This document shows positions 1 to 11,944 of a stretch of 64,000 bases of DNA, one piece after another (the stretch's first letter is position 1; each line of letters begins with the position of its first letter). The notes under the pieces were generated by a model. That model was not told the DNA's origin. It ran no database searches and worked only from the letters and a program-made list of their open reading frames with translations. The DNA is from Undaria pinnatifida (taxonomy: Eukaryota > Sar > Phaeophyceae > Laminariales > Alariaceae): positions 8,618,915 through 8,682,914 of the forward strand of contig JABAKD010000020.1 in NCBI GenBank assembly GCA_012845835.1, given 5' to 3'. A program made the position numbers and the translations under genes.

Positions 1-2213
1 AGATGAGGAGCTAGAAGTATTGCAGTTCGGGTACCTCCATGGGTAAGACTAACGTGAGACAAATCCACGACCTTGGATACGTGTAATACCGGTATCACAT
101 CCATACGTACGTACAAGGTACAGACATGAACAACGCAAATCAGCATCATGACGCTGCTGTGATCATGGATCAAATATCTGGGGGGCGGGGGGGGGCAGAG
201 ACTGCATTGCCCTTGTACGGATCCGACAAAAAGAGGGCACAGCGAAGAAAAAGGAAGACACCTACCATCACAGAGGCATACGACATACTGTCGTACGCAT
301 GTACGTATAATAATCGCGACGCTCCTGCATGGTACTCGTACTGGAGCAGCTCGCAGCGACACAGTGCCGTACACACTGGAACGCGGCCGATATGCAGCAA
401 GAACGATCTAAGCTGGCTTCCTTCCTCTTCAAACATGCTCGAGACTCGCGAACATCTGCGACATGGCTCTGTGGGAGTGAATCGCGCCGTTGATGAAGAA
501 GCAAAGCACAACACAAACACCACTGCTACTGATGTTGCTGATGCACTGCTATTTGATACCACGAGTATAAGGTCAGGACTACTTTGTACCAGGTAGATGT
601 TTAGTCTATGCAATGACAGAAGAAGCATCATACGACGGTCAATCTCCACGAGAACATGCTTTCCGCCGCCCCTGTGTGGGTTGGATCAAAAACCATATAT
701 TTCGAAGAAAGGCGCGGGCTGCAACGGAAAAAACGAGAAAAAAACAAAAAAGAGTCAAGGAGACGGCGACTGCTATCCCCCTACAGCCCACGCAGACATC
801 TCCACTGTTGACCGGTGCTCCAAGAAATCGAAATCCAAGATATGATGGTGGTGGTGTCGTTGCTTTAGAGTCCTTGTACCATCAACCTCAGGCAACCAAA
901 CCGGAAGGATCCTCTGCGCGGAGGCACGCTCCACTTTTACGGGCTTTTTAGCCAATAGGGCAGAGGGGTTGCGAGGCACAGACAAGAGTGCCCGCCCGAG
1001 CAGCCGGAAAGAACGGTGCGTGCGCACCTTTGCTTCGATTTTCCTCGCACAACCAGCTTCCGTACTCCCAGTTAGCTAGCAATGGCACTAGGTATCCTCC
1101 ACTTCCCCAGCTGCCCCGCGTCGGTGCTATATACTGCAGGTCATGGGGTAGACCACATAATCGCGCCGTGAGATATTTATCATTGTTCCCTTTGTACACA
1201 CGCTACCGAATGGTGTTGAAACCTGGAAACCTCGAACACTCGATTTTGGGGGGCCTGAGTTGCGGAGTTGCGGAGACCCCATATCAAGGAGCACTAACTA
1301 TCGGAAAGTAGGGCAACGTAGGGAATAGGAGCTCTTCCGATCGCTGCGCATAACGCCGGTCCCTCTAGTTGCCAGCTTCCACCCCCGAGCATGTGAGTCA
1401 GAATGATGCGTTGGAGACGGGTGTTTCGATTGTTCTGTTTGTTGTTCGGGTATGTTTCCTGCGTGTGTTTGTTGGCGTGCTGCGTGTTGCGTTGTGCGTG
1501 CTCCTTCGTGTCACCACTTTTCGGCACCATGCTTCTCTTTGTGTGATGCTGCTGCTCAGGAATGTGGACCCTTCTTATCATAGGCACAACATGCCCTGAC
1601 TGCGCCGCAAAGGTTCCGCGCAGCCCCATCACGGCGGTGCATCCCAACTGTCTCCCTGCTCGCTAGAGTTTCGGTCCAGCCCCTCCCAGCCAACCCAGCA
1701 ACCCTCTTAACACCCATAGGCATAAACTTTGGACCCCCCCAAACACGCCGCGCGAAACGCCGTACGTTCCAACAGCACGACCAAAAACTCCAGCTTACGC
1801 GCTACGCCCCTCAAACCCTTTGCTACAAGAATTGCGGACCTCCACCACCTGCCGACGTGCGCCTCCCTTGCCCCTCGCGCGCACAGCCAGAATCAGCAAG
1901 TGAGACAGCAGTCGCACGGGCGTGCCATGGTCCTGAGTCCCGAACATCATCATCCAACATGCCCACATACCTATTTCACCCCCCCGCGCGTGTTGCCCCT
2001 TCCCCCCGACCGGCCCTCACCCCCGCCACGGCAATAATTGATGCTAACAACCCCACCACCACCACCTCCACTACCGCTACTGCTGCTGTCGCTGCTGCTG
2101 CTCCTGCTGCTGCGACCACTACGGCCTTTGCCGCCGCCGCTGCTACTGCTGCTGCTGCTGCTGCCTCTACCGAGCAGAGCACAGGAAGTGCCTCGGCATC
2201 AACAGCAGCAGCC
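1..2213. other. Upstream region of the V-ATPase E gene, no confident gene
   Basis: I see no confident gene here. Open frames such as 126-596 lack any recognisable domain and have a competing antisense frame. From about 1680 the + strand becomes C-rich, and from 2040 to 2212 it is dominated by CTG/GCT/ACC triplets that run directly into the subunit E start codon. The last part is probably promoter and 5' untranslated region. It also stays open in the subunit E frame (see the finding on an N-terminal extension). A TACCAGGTA word, frequent across the window, lies at 587. Confidence 0.5.
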
Positions 2214-5200
2214 ATGGACTCGGGAGCATCGAACCAGATCCGGCAGATGGCCAACTTCATCCTGCAGGAGGCGCACGAGAAGGCGAACGAGATCAACATC
2301 AAGACGGAGCACGACTTTAACCTCGAGAAGCAGATGATCGTGCACACCGCCAAGCTGAAAATTCAGGAGGAGTACGCACAGAAGGAGAAGGACCGCGAAA
2401 TCCAGGACCGAATGTGAGCACACACGCATGAGGCAGGCAGAGGGAGAGGGCGGTGTGCTCAAGTGCGCTTTGCCGAGGAACAGAAAGAAGTAGGGGAGAA
2501 AGGAAGTGTTTTAGCGTGGAAGGGAAGCAAGCAGGCATGAATGAAGGAGAGAGGGAGAGAGAGAGGGTGCTGTGGGTGCTGTGCGCCTTGCTTTGCCGTG
2601 ACACAGCAGCAGTAGGGAAGAGTGAGTGGGAGGAATCGTTTGGGTGTGTTCAACATAAGGAACCAAGCAGCGCGGCCGACAGAGTTTCGGGCTTGAAGAT
2701 AATCGGTGCATGCTGTACCTGCACTTTATTTTTTGTATACGAACACAAGCGATCAGAAAAAGTAGAGGCCCAACGTGCGTAGTCCCCAACTGGAACCATT
2801 GAATGCCCTCCTCTCCCTCGGCCTCTTGAGGAACTGGGCATAAAACCCTGTGGTAGATGTTCGATGAGTCGATGCAAAAAGCAAGCGTTCGCGCTCGCGT
2901 TCTGCTGCACCTGCTGTGCTGTACATAGTTAACCACGTTTTTCGTTTCCTCTTCGTAGTTGGTAGTCATGAGGCGTTCGTTTGGCAGACCCCCTATCTTA
3001 CGCCCGAAGCGGCCTTCTCTCTCTCAAGGGTGCATACACCCTATTTTACAGGAGGGTCTTCTATCTCGTCCGCGCTCGTAGCCAAGCTTGCGACACCTCG
3101 GTGCCGACGGCAGTGGTCACCGTGCACGGCGAAGGCTATTGTGGTCTGTCACGTGTCCAATGCACGTGTCTGCCTTGAAAATGCACTCTCTACCCGAAGG
3201 GTAGTAATATTCTAACTGTTCGTTTCAGTATTTTGCGTGCCAACAGCTCTCGTATTGGTATGACACAAGTACGTACAGCAGTTGGCGCTACCACTGGATT
3301 CCGGAAATATTAGGACCGTTTGATTATTTCATATGAATATCAAACGGTTATTATATTTCCGGACATGGTGTTATAGCGGTAATCATATACCAGGTACCAG
3401 GTTGATGTTTTCATGCAGCTGGGAAGCTGCGTTCGCGCCGATAGCAGTCGTACTCGAAGGGAGTCGAGTGCGTCGAAGGAAAACGCCTCCATAGGCGGTG
3501 CTGGGGTGGGGGTGAGGGCCAGGTAGGAAAAAGAGAGACCTCCCGTGCATTGAAGATGCGCTTGCTGCATGTTTTTTTGCTGTTTTTTTGCTGTTTTTTG
3601 CTTCTTCGGGCCCCCACGGCTGTTTTTTTCGTTTTTGTGTTACGTTGGGCCGTCCGACTTACGTACTTTGATCGCCATGAAAACTTTATTTTGAACATTC
3701 ACAAGAGAAGTCGCTGCAAGCAGATCAGCGTCCATAAAGCAATCATCGTGTTCGTCTGTGACAATTTAACTCGTATCTCTGCATACCGGATAGTGAATCA
3801 GGAAGGCAGCCACTGGGTGTCTGGGTGTGCTGATGTCGTTGGGTAGAATAGACGGCTTATTGTAACGACAACACATAAATGCTCAAAATGGGGTAGACAA
3901 TGGGGCTTCGTATTGCTGTCCTGCTATTATTATTAGTACGTAGACGGACTATTAATAGAGGCACTAGTAATAGTACTCGTACAACTAATGTGTTTATATG
4001 CAAATTGGAAGTACAATGATGCTTGTATTGAGGTGTTGATGTTGATGTTGGTATTGGTATTGATATTGGTGATGATGTTGGTATTGATGTTGACATTGAT
4101 GTTGACAATGGCTCATGCCATCATGGCCCTGTCTCTCGGGGAGAGTTGCCCTCCCCGTGGTGACAGCTACTACAGCTACGATTGCAGGGTGTGGCGGTTG
4201 TCGCTTGGCGTGACTCGTGGGTTGCTGTGCTCTGGTTGAACATGTACACCAGAAGCAGCCAGCAGGATAGCGCTGTCTTTGTACTTACGCTCTGGTGCGC
4301 GAGAACGTTTTCTTCGTGCTTACCCGCCCCCCCCCCCTTCGCCGACAGCGCTGTTGTTTTCGACATGAACGAATGTGTATGCTATTGTTTGGTGGAACAG
4401 ATGATCACGACTATGTAGTCGTGGATTTTTAAATGACGACTTTGACGACACTTAGGGTCCGTCCACGGGTGTCAGGCCTAGTTTCGGGTTTAAGTTGGGG
4501 TTCGGAATAGGGAGGGTTACAGTTCCAGTGCTAGATGCCGGTTTCGAGGACTGTGAGAGCTGCAGCGCCTAAATTCTACTGGTTTTTGGCGTGATATACA
4601 CCTATTAATAGGGTTTGGGTATAGACACGCTGCTGCAGGGCTTCGCTGTCGTTGCACTTTGTCCTGTTGGAGTTGGCTCGTAGTGCGCTGGAAAGGACAG
4701 GTGCGGTTGCAATTGTGCGAAACGCAAGGCCTGAGACCCGATAAAAGGCTCCTGAACACCTCCGTCATGCCTTAGTCGTGGGTTGAATCGTGCCTATACG
4801 TGTTCGTTATTATCAGTTCCTCAATCACGACCAGTAATCTTAAGCGTAGTCGTGATGATCGGTTCCCTATAAATGGATAAATTGCGCATCGCGGGCGTTC
4901 TTAACGTAACCTTTTATACTAAATATATGTATATATATTTTTTTTCGCACACTTTTACTTTCCAGCTCCTGGACAAGCCCGTGGTCACAGGTGTCGTCCC
5001 TTCTCCCCCCCCGGTTCTTGCCTTCAATTTTTATCGCGCATGGGGTTCAGCAATCCCACCGCTCGTCGATTTTTCATCGAGCGTTGCTAACTCACGCTCT
5101 TGCGCTTTCCGCAAGCAAGTCAATTTGTGCGCAAGAAAAAGTCCCCACGATTTTTTTTACGAGTATGCACTCGGGGGGATTTGAACTCACGAAACTGACC

Positions 5201-8200
5201 TGTACCAGGCTCGGGGATAACCTGGTACGTCACCCGGGCGACCGGCTGGTATATTAAGAACTACCAGGTATAAATTAGATATACTACCAGCCAGCTGATA
5301 TCACCCCCCCCCCCCCCTTTTTTTTTTTTTTTTTCTCTCCCGCCCTTTTGTTCAAACGCCCCACCTACAATCGAAATCGGCCAGAGTAATCAACACTTCT
5401 ACGCAATCGATACCACGTCATTATCTTTCTAGCCATCCATGACGTAGCTTTCATTCATCGTCCCCCCCCCCCCCCCCCCCCCCAACGCCCCCTCCTTCCC
5501 CACCACCCGCACAATCACCTAGCACCACGCGTATAGCAAACCCCTACATATATGCGTAATACACGCGATCGGAGTATCACACACAAGCTTGCAAAGATGA
5601 GTTTCGACCAAATCTTCGATCTCACGGCTGGAGTGTATTTTTATATTATATGTGACCTAAACCTCTTGAAAACCCTTCCCCCCCCCCCCATTTCTTTCTT
5701 TTCCCCGGCCCCCGGCCCCTTTTGCTCAAACGCCCCACCTAACATCGAAATCTGCCAGAGTAATAAACACTTCCACGCACTTGATATTACCTCATTATCT
5801 TTCTAGAGCCATCCATGCCTCTGCTGCAATTCACCCCCCCCCCCCCCCCCCCAACGCCCCCTCCTTCCTCACCACCCGCACCATCGCCTAGACCTAGCAC
5901 CACGCGTATAGCAAACCCCTACATCTATGCGACCTGAAGATGTTTCAAAACCTTTTCGCCCCCCAAAGACCCACCCACACCCCCTCGAATGCTCCGCCCT
6001 CTCCTCACTGGTTGTACGACTTACAGGATAGGATTTATAGTTTCCACGCACAGATTGAGCTGCCCCGCCCGTCCCCCCCCCCCCCCCCCCCTCGTGATCA
6101 AGCCCAGGCCCCCACGTCCTTAAAAACTCCGCCCTCTCCTCACCGGTTATTCGACTTACAGGATTCACTTGATAAACTGATGCATTTCCTTCAACAGCTG
6201 TCAGATTTTGTCCCCCACAGAAACGGGTTTTATAGTTGTCCGCGCACAGACGGCCTAACATCACCCTGTTGACCCTGATTGCTACACTGTAGTTGCAAGG
6301 GGAGTCGCCGACCTGTATCCTTAACGAGAACACACAACCCGTGATACGCGCGATCGGAGTATCACACACAACTTGCAAAGAGGAGCTTCGACAAAATCTT
6401 CGATCTCACAGCTGGAGTGTAATATTTTTATAACATATAGTACTGCCTTGAGGGTGGATGGAGAGGCGGTAGTGTCAGTTTCACAGACTGCTGTTGAAGC
6501 TATGTATCACACGTCCACGTACACGTGAGGTATGTACCGAGCTTTGCTGTTTTTTTTTTTCGTATCCTTCCGTCGTATAATAGCGGAAAGACCCTCGAAA
6601 CGGAACACAACGGACGGCGGAAGCGCGACTTAACGTAGCTCATCCTCTTCCACATCCTCTGTAAAGTTTTTATAACAGAAACAAGAAATATTCATATGTT
6701 CCACGTCTCGTTGTAACGAAGATGCAGCAGTGTACGAGCAACACACACCCGGAGTATTGTGTTAATCTCATGCGCGGCCACGAAGATGCTGTTGTGATAC
6801 CCTGCAACGGCTTGCTTTCATGTCCCTGTGATCGTACCAGGCACAAGGCGCTTCGCTCCGCGGGCGGCATCCGCCCGATCCGCCCGCTACGTAAGCTAGC
6901 TCAAGTAGAACTTGACGTGAAGCTGACAGAGGTCCATGATTTGGTGCAACTTACGACTTACTCCGCACGAAAGAGAATGGACCCGGTGATAAGAGTAGTA
7001 GTGTTGTATCTTGGAAATGAGTTGGGAATAAAGGCAAGTCCTTCGCACATCACCTGCCAGCTGCTGCTGCTGCTGCTTGTGGCTTGTGGTTGTATAGTAT
7101 TTACGTTTTTTGGCCGGGCAGATTTTGATGTACGAGGTATTCGTTAGCTTTGAAAACATGGTCAAGTGTAAAATATGCTCGACGACATGGTGGGTCTCGG
7201 CAACTCGGGTCTGCTTTTGCTTTCGTGGTCGCGCTATGCTCGGCACGTACTCCTTGTTTTGCCCCTTTGTGTTGGGCTGTGGTTGCAGTTGAGATAAATG
7301 GTCGACGACAAAACATGCTATTAATAGCTCAGGAGCTAGGTGTGGTTGTTGTGTGCTTCTTGCAGAAGCAGACAGATGCATAAAAAATCGTGTACTGCAC
7401 GCACGAAGCTAAACGTATCTCATACTGGTACGCATAAATACAAAGATACCAGATAAAAAGACAGTCAAGCATGCTATCAACAGCTGTAAATATATCCGAC
7501 AACAAAAAGACGATGCTGGATCTCGCCAATTCTGACTACCCGTACTTGAACTACTTGCGCTGTTGAGCAGCCTTGTACTGCGTGTGCTTCGAGGGCTGAG
7601 TGCGCTGTGTTGTGCTGTTTTCGGTGCTTGTGGTACAGTAGATGCTCGACGATACCATGCTATATACTGAAGCCGGTCGCCCCGGTGGCGTATCAGGTTA
7701 TCCTCGAACCTGGTATAGGTCAGTTTCGTGATTTCGAATCCCCCTGAGTGCATACTCGTATAAGTTCGTGTGGACTTTTTTTTTGTGCACAAATTGACTT
7801 GCGGAAAACGCGAGAGCGTAAGTTAGCAACACTCGATGAAAAATCGACGAGCAGTGGGATTGCTGAACCCTATGCGCGATAAAAATTGAAGGCAAGAACC
7901 GGGGGGAAAAAGGGGCGACGCCTGTGAACACGGCTTGGCCGTGACCACTGCTTGTCCAGAAGCTGGAAAGTAGAAGTGTTAGAAATAAATAAATAATTAC
8001 TGCTGCTGCTGTAGCTATAGAAGCTGTGGGCGGGTGTTCTTTTCTTGTGCTTTGAGCAGAAGAATCAGGTGCAAAGTAAGCAGTCACGTGATATGCGCGT
8101 AGCGTACCAGGAGCCTAATCGCTATTTGTACGAGCTTCTTGTACTCGTTTTGTAATACAGAAGCCTGGTGAAAACGCCTACTGGTATACAATATACGAAA

Positions 8201-10986
8201 TTGCGGAACCTAATACGAGTATATGTGGATGCCATATCCACGAGCTCGATCCCGCGATTGAGATTGTCCACTGTACTAGCTTGACTATTACGTTAGGCTC
8301 GCAATGGTAATCACCAGATCACCTCAATTGCAGGCGGTGACCATCAGGTCTAGCATAATAGCCAAAAGGAGCATGTACTAGTGTGTGTGCCAACTTGTCA
8401 ATGTCTTCGGCGTACTGTCATATATCGGAAAAAATAAAAAAAACGAAGACAAAGGTGAGGGAGATGATCGAGAAAGACTCGCAATAATGACGAAAGGAAG
8501 GGAAAACTAAGAGAAACCGGAAAAAAAACGAAGAAAGCTTAGAACGCAAAGATTGTATATTTTTAGTCTACTATTAGTGCGCCAGGGACAAATCATTTTG
8601 TTCTATGTTCAGACGCTGTATGGGGCGTTTGCCGCTTCAGCTTTGCTCGGGAGCATTTTTTATCTTCCGCTCCGCTTATTGCGCTTACCCCCCCCCCCCC
8701 CCCCCCCCCTTGTCGACCGCGCTGCGCCTCGCCGCCCTGCACACGCGCACGCACGCGCACGCACGCACACACACAACGACCCCGATCGATCTCCGGTCCC
8801 TGTTCACCCTTAGCTCGCGATCGACCATGATCGGGAACTCCCGCGTGAAGAAGATGACCGCGCGAGACAACCTGCTGCAGGAGCTGCTCGCACAGGCGAC
8901 GAAAGAGATCACGACGGTGTCGAAGGGCGCGCAGTACCCGACGCTCCTGAAGGCTTTGATCGTGCAGAGCATGATCAAAATCGAGGAGGACAAGATCACC
9001 GTCATCTGCAGGGAGGCGGACGTCGCAGCCGTCAAGTCTGTCGTCAGCGTGAGTGTAGCTTTTTTTTTTTTTGCTTTTTTTGCTGACGTAGAGGAGTCGG
9101 CATGCCGGTCGTCAGGGTGAGTGTTTTGTTAGGTTGTTTGTTTGCTCGTTTTATTTAGTCGCAGCAGTGTGCGAAGTAGGACACCGGAGTCGTGAAATCC
9201 GTCGCCAGCGAGTGTTTTTGTATTTTGTACAAGCTTGCCTATCGGTATGTGGTTGGCTTGGCGTCCCGAGGGTGTCTGTCGCAAGTTGAAAACGGGGACA
9301 AAACTCTTGGAAAAACCTATAGAAAAAGCAATTACGAGCCACCGCCCTTGCAGCCGGGCAAGTAACACAGATCAGCCCACGCGAATTTACCGCTTGGTCC
9401 ATATCTGGTCACCAATAACGAGACTCAGCAGGGTGGTATGGAGGATATTGGAGCTCATCTTTTCGGGCTTCGTATGATGCTTCGATCGCGAGTGCTGTAA
9501 TATGATAACGGGGCTTATCGCGTCTTGAAGGATACTTCGTACCACATAGTTAAGTAGGTCGGTGACTCCTCTAGGTGGGGATAGCGTTTTTGTGTTTTGT
9601 TTGCTCTTATTCATAGAGGTGGTGTCATATGTATGCATTTATATGTCAACTGCTGCCTCCACTCTGGCGGCCGTGCTGCTTGTTGTGTTTGCCTTTCGTG
9701 TCGTCTCATCTCGTGTGCACGTCTGTCCATCCCCCCTTCCCGTCCTCATCCTACCCATCTCGGCTCTGCGCGAAACAGGAGGCCGCGGCAGAATACGTAG
9801 AGCTGATGAAGACCCAGGCGGGCGTGGACAAGGTCCCCGCCATCTCCGTAGAATCGGCCCCCGCCAAGTGCCTCTCCGCCTCCTGGTGAGCTACGCGTTT
9901 ATTTACTAGAGACGGAATGTTTCTGCCTTCAACAATTCGGTAGTATACAGTAATGGGAGTTAAGAGAGGCGGAGGGGTGGGGGGGGGGGTAGCTCTCTTT
10001 TGTTTGGACAAGGTGCCCGCCATGTCCGTCGAATCGGTCACCGCAAAGTGCCCCTTAGCCGCCTGGTGAGCCATTTTACTACTGGAGTTTGCTCTAAAAC
10101 TGCTTCCCCGTTTTGGGGATTAACTATTATTAGTGGGAATGAGAGTTGGATTTATTTGCTATCACAAAAGGGTCAACATTATAATGTGTGCAGCAATACG
10201 ATAGTTCACTCGTAATCGGCGTTACGGGAGCGGGGGGGGGGGGGGGCTGAGCATTCACTGTTTTGTTGGTATGGTGTATTGGCCGGAATCAAACGAGGTG
10301 CTGCCTTGCCAACCACAACCTGGCGTAGTCGCCGTAACCGTCGGAATTGGATCATTTGGTTTGGTCGCGGTTGATCAGCAGAAAAAAGCGATCGCCACGT
10401 TTTGTGTGTTGAGGGGGGTGCTTGGTCAGCGCGGACACGACGGGAGCCTTGGATTGTCGGCCGGATGGATGCATTCTATGAAACCGTGACACCTATCCGC
10501 ACGAAAACTCCCAGTACGCTCGTTCTCATGCCAGCAATAATTTGTGGCTCGGAACCTGTCTTATATGTTTTCCTCGACCATGACAATCATCGTCAACTCA
10601 TACATCGTTTTCCGGAAACCCAAAAAGTGTGGCGACGACGCGCTTGGATTGTAGCAGCTTCAGCTTGGGTTGGCGTTAGGATTGGTTTTGTGTCTACACC
10701 CGTTCATGGTTTGTACGAAAAGCAGAACTTACATGTTTTCGCTGACCCCCTTCCGTTGCTTCCCGCCCTCCTCCTTTCCTCCCCCTTTCCCCTTCCCCTG
10801 TCTTTTCGGAAACCCTCCTGCCCCTGGTGCGGTTGGAAAACCCTGCGTGCTTGCAGCCCCGGTGGCGTGGCCGTGTCCGCCGCAAACGGTCGCATTGTGT
10901 GCGACAACACCTTGAGCTCCCGACTCACCGTCATTTACCAGGAGCTCTTGCCCAAGATCCGCGGCCTCCTGTTCCCGGCTATTTAA
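2214..10986 (+). CDS. VMA4: V-type proton ATPase subunit E (four exons)
   Basis: Exons are 2214-2413, 8814-9048, 9779-9885 and 10857-10986, joined in phases 2, 0 and 2; each intron is GT-AG. The product is 223 aa, close to the usual 225-235 aa of subunit E. This protein forms part of the peripheral stalk (with subunit G) that holds the V1 catalytic head of the vacuolar proton pump against rotation. Family signals are the N-terminal helix (IRQMANFILQEAHEKANEI), the middle block with KKMTARDNLLQELL and LLKALIVQSMIKIEED, CREADVAAVKSVV, and the C-terminal block GGVAVSAANGRIVCDNTL followed by LPKIRGLLF. The codon split across intron 1 (AT|C) restores Ile and the split at intron 3 (TG|C) restores Cys. 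I chose ATG 2214 because the conserved N-terminus begins there, but the frame stays open upstream to an ATG at 1959. Intron 1 is 6.4 kb and holds several repeats. Confidence 0.96.
3301..3362. repeat. Near-perfect hairpin palindrome, MITE-like
   Basis: The left arm, starting CCGGAAATAT, and the right arm, ending ATATTTCCGG, pair over about 24 nt with roughly three mismatches around a 14-nt AT-rich loop. The inner arm words are CCGTTTGAT and ATCAAACGG. It lies inside intron 1 of the V-ATPase gene. A related inverted structure is at 60514-60581 and shares words of the type ACGGTTATTA and ATTTTCGTCC. This resembles a short non-autonomous foldback element; no transposase is visible. Confidence 0.6.
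3752..3878 (+). repeat. Dispersed repeat family B, copy 1
   Basis: This begins with GTCTGTGAC and continues through GTGAATCAG, CACTGGGTG, GTGCTGATGTCGTTGGGTAG and a (G/C)GGTTTA-like segment to ACAACACA. The same ordered words recur at 27719-27838, 31325-31445, 48465-48598, 48738-48888 and 56440-56575. This copy is diverged. It looks non-coding and lies in V-ATPase intron 1. The family's origin is not recognised. Confidence 0.6.
4938..5246 (-). mobile_element. tRNA-derived SINE, copy 1
   Basis: Read on the minus strand, the copy starts GCCGGTCGCCC with a tRNA-like head of A-box and B-box-like words (GAGTTCAAATCC). A conserved body follows with GACTTTTTCTTG, CACAAATTGACTTGC, GAGCGTGAGTTAGCAAC, CGCGATAAAAATTGAAGG and CCTGTGACCACGG. 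It ends in an A-rich tail (+ strand T run near 4937-4945). Copies 2 and 4 match it closely over about 300 bp. It is a Pol III-type retroposon sitting antisense in intron 1 of the V-ATPase gene. Confidence 0.85.
5270..6440 (-). repeat. Element C/F, two overlapping copies with long C tracts
   Basis: Two related blocks lie here (about 5300-5660 and 5650-6440). Each contains words such as CAAACGCCCCACCTA, CGAAATC, GCCAGAGTAAT, CCACCCGCAC and AGCAAACCCCTACAT, separated by C tracts of 14 to 22 nt (5304-5317, 5462-5483, 5834-5852). Each ends on the + strand with CGATCGGAGTATCACACACA, then CTTGCAAAG, then GATCTCACRGCTGGAGTGTA. A third copy is at 11945-12965. On the minus strand the element starts with CAGCTGTGAGATCG, like copies at 31490, 36303 and 44800. 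It is a non-coding mid-repetitive element without recognisable coding capacity. Confidence 0.7.
6838..7050 (+). repeat. Dispersed repeat D, copy 1
   Basis: The block GCGGGCGGCATCCGCC, AAGCTAGCTCAA, GACAGAGGTCCATGA, TGCAACTTACGACTT, TGTTGTATCTT and AAAGGCAAGTC recurs in the same order at 63468-63720, where it has small insertions. The two copies sit in introns of two unrelated genes (V-ATPase E and the RING gene). No coding content or transposon hallmark is seen. Confidence 0.65.
7672..8000 (+). mobile_element. tRNA-derived SINE, copy 2
   Basis: The tRNA-like head starts GCCGGTCGCCCCGG. It has an A-box-like TGGCGTATCAGG and a B-box-like GATTTCGAATCCC about 45 nt later. The shared body follows (TTGTGCACAAATTGAC, GAGAGCGTAAGTTAGC, ATCGACGAGCAGTGGG, GATAAAAATTGAAGG). 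The end is CAGAAGCTGGAAAGTAG, then a degenerate A-rich AAATAAATAAATAA tail. The tail region has a small local duplication around the word CCGTGACCAC. It lies sense-oriented in intron 1 of the V-ATPase gene. Confidence 0.85.
10006..10068 (+). pseudogene. Partial duplicate of V-ATPase E exon 3 with its donor site
   Basis: This 63-nt stretch of intron 3 repeats the 3' half of exon 3 (9821-9885) and its splice donor. Both copies read DKVPA(I/M)SVES and then AKC, ending in the split Trp/Cys codon followed by GTGAGC. The duplicate carries several substitutions, all compatible with the same frame. It has no good copy of the 5' half of exon 3. An AG ending the pyrimidine-rich CTCTCTTTTGTTTGGACAAG at 10015 could act as a weak acceptor in the right phase. 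It is either a decayed duplicate or a rarely used alternative exon. Confidence 0.7.
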
Positions 10987-11944
10987 GTCGAAACAAAAAA
11001 CACGTTTTTCCAATCGTTTCGGTTGTTCGTTCGTTGTCAAAAGACATACCGCCGCCGCGTTGGGTAGCGGTGCACGAGTGGAGGCGGTAGGCAGGGGGGG
11101 GGGGGGGATCCTTCTCAATGGGGGGATCGGGCAGGGGGGGGGAGGGGGGGGGGGGTTCTTCTCGATGGGGGAGTCGGCGGAGGATGAAGGCACGGGGGGG
11201 GGGGTAATGTACCATTTACCAGGTATATGGGTACCATTTCCTGTTGAGTAGGTGGGCGCCACCGCAGCAGTGCGCTCTGGTAGTGCTCACGTAAGGAGCA
11301 TCATTTTAGGTGTCATGTGGTGTTGTGGCATGGCGTTCCCGCCACGAATCGGACGCTTCGGTGTTTTGAGGGGGAGGGGGGGGTTGTGGCACTGGTGTTG
11401 CACTACTGCTGTTACCCTCGTGCGCGAAGTTGCGTGTTTTGCACCAAAGGGCCTTCGCAGGAGCAGCAACTGGGTGCAGCAACAGTAATACATGCGTTTT
11501 TTTTTCTAATTACGATTGCCTTTTCTTGGTTTCGGCGATACGACTAGCTAACGACTGCAGTCTTGGAGTCGGCCGCTCGCCCCGGCGTTACGAGGTAGGT
11601 GGGCGTGGTGGGGGAGGGTGCAGGCACAAGGCCGAGAGGAAGACGCGCTTCATTGTCTAGCCTCAAGCTGTTTCGGCCATGCCACCCGTTCGCCATGTAC
11701 TGTACGCCGTAATAAAATCATGTTTTACGCTTTTTTAGTGTAGTGAATGGATGCCAGGTCCTGTCCTCTTAAAGACTTTACCACCTTAAAACGTAATCAA
11801 TGCACACATGATACGATATTTCCATACCGCGGCGTTACGAAGTGAAACTCGGGGGGAACAAGCGTAAGCACATGGCGAAGGCGAAGACACGCCCTCAAGT
11901 CTCTAGCCTTGTCTGCCATGCCATCTCATCGCCACATACCTCGT
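10987..11944. other. 3' flank of the V-ATPase gene
   Basis: No second gene is seen. The stretch holds several G runs (11094-11107, 11138-11155 and 11194-11205) and a TACCAGGTA word at 11217. There is an AATAAA at 11711-11716 that might serve as a polyadenylation signal, although it lies 0.7 kb past the stop codon and the signal used in this lineage is not known to me. Confidence 0.4.

Noticed and set aside
126-596. A 156-codon open frame on the + strand
   Set aside because: No domain, no splice context, an equally long antisense frame and a G-rich simple stretch inside it.
7672-7760. A possible tRNA gene
   Set aside because: A and B boxes are present, but no acceptor stem or anticodon arm closes; the multi-copy body and A tail show a SINE head.
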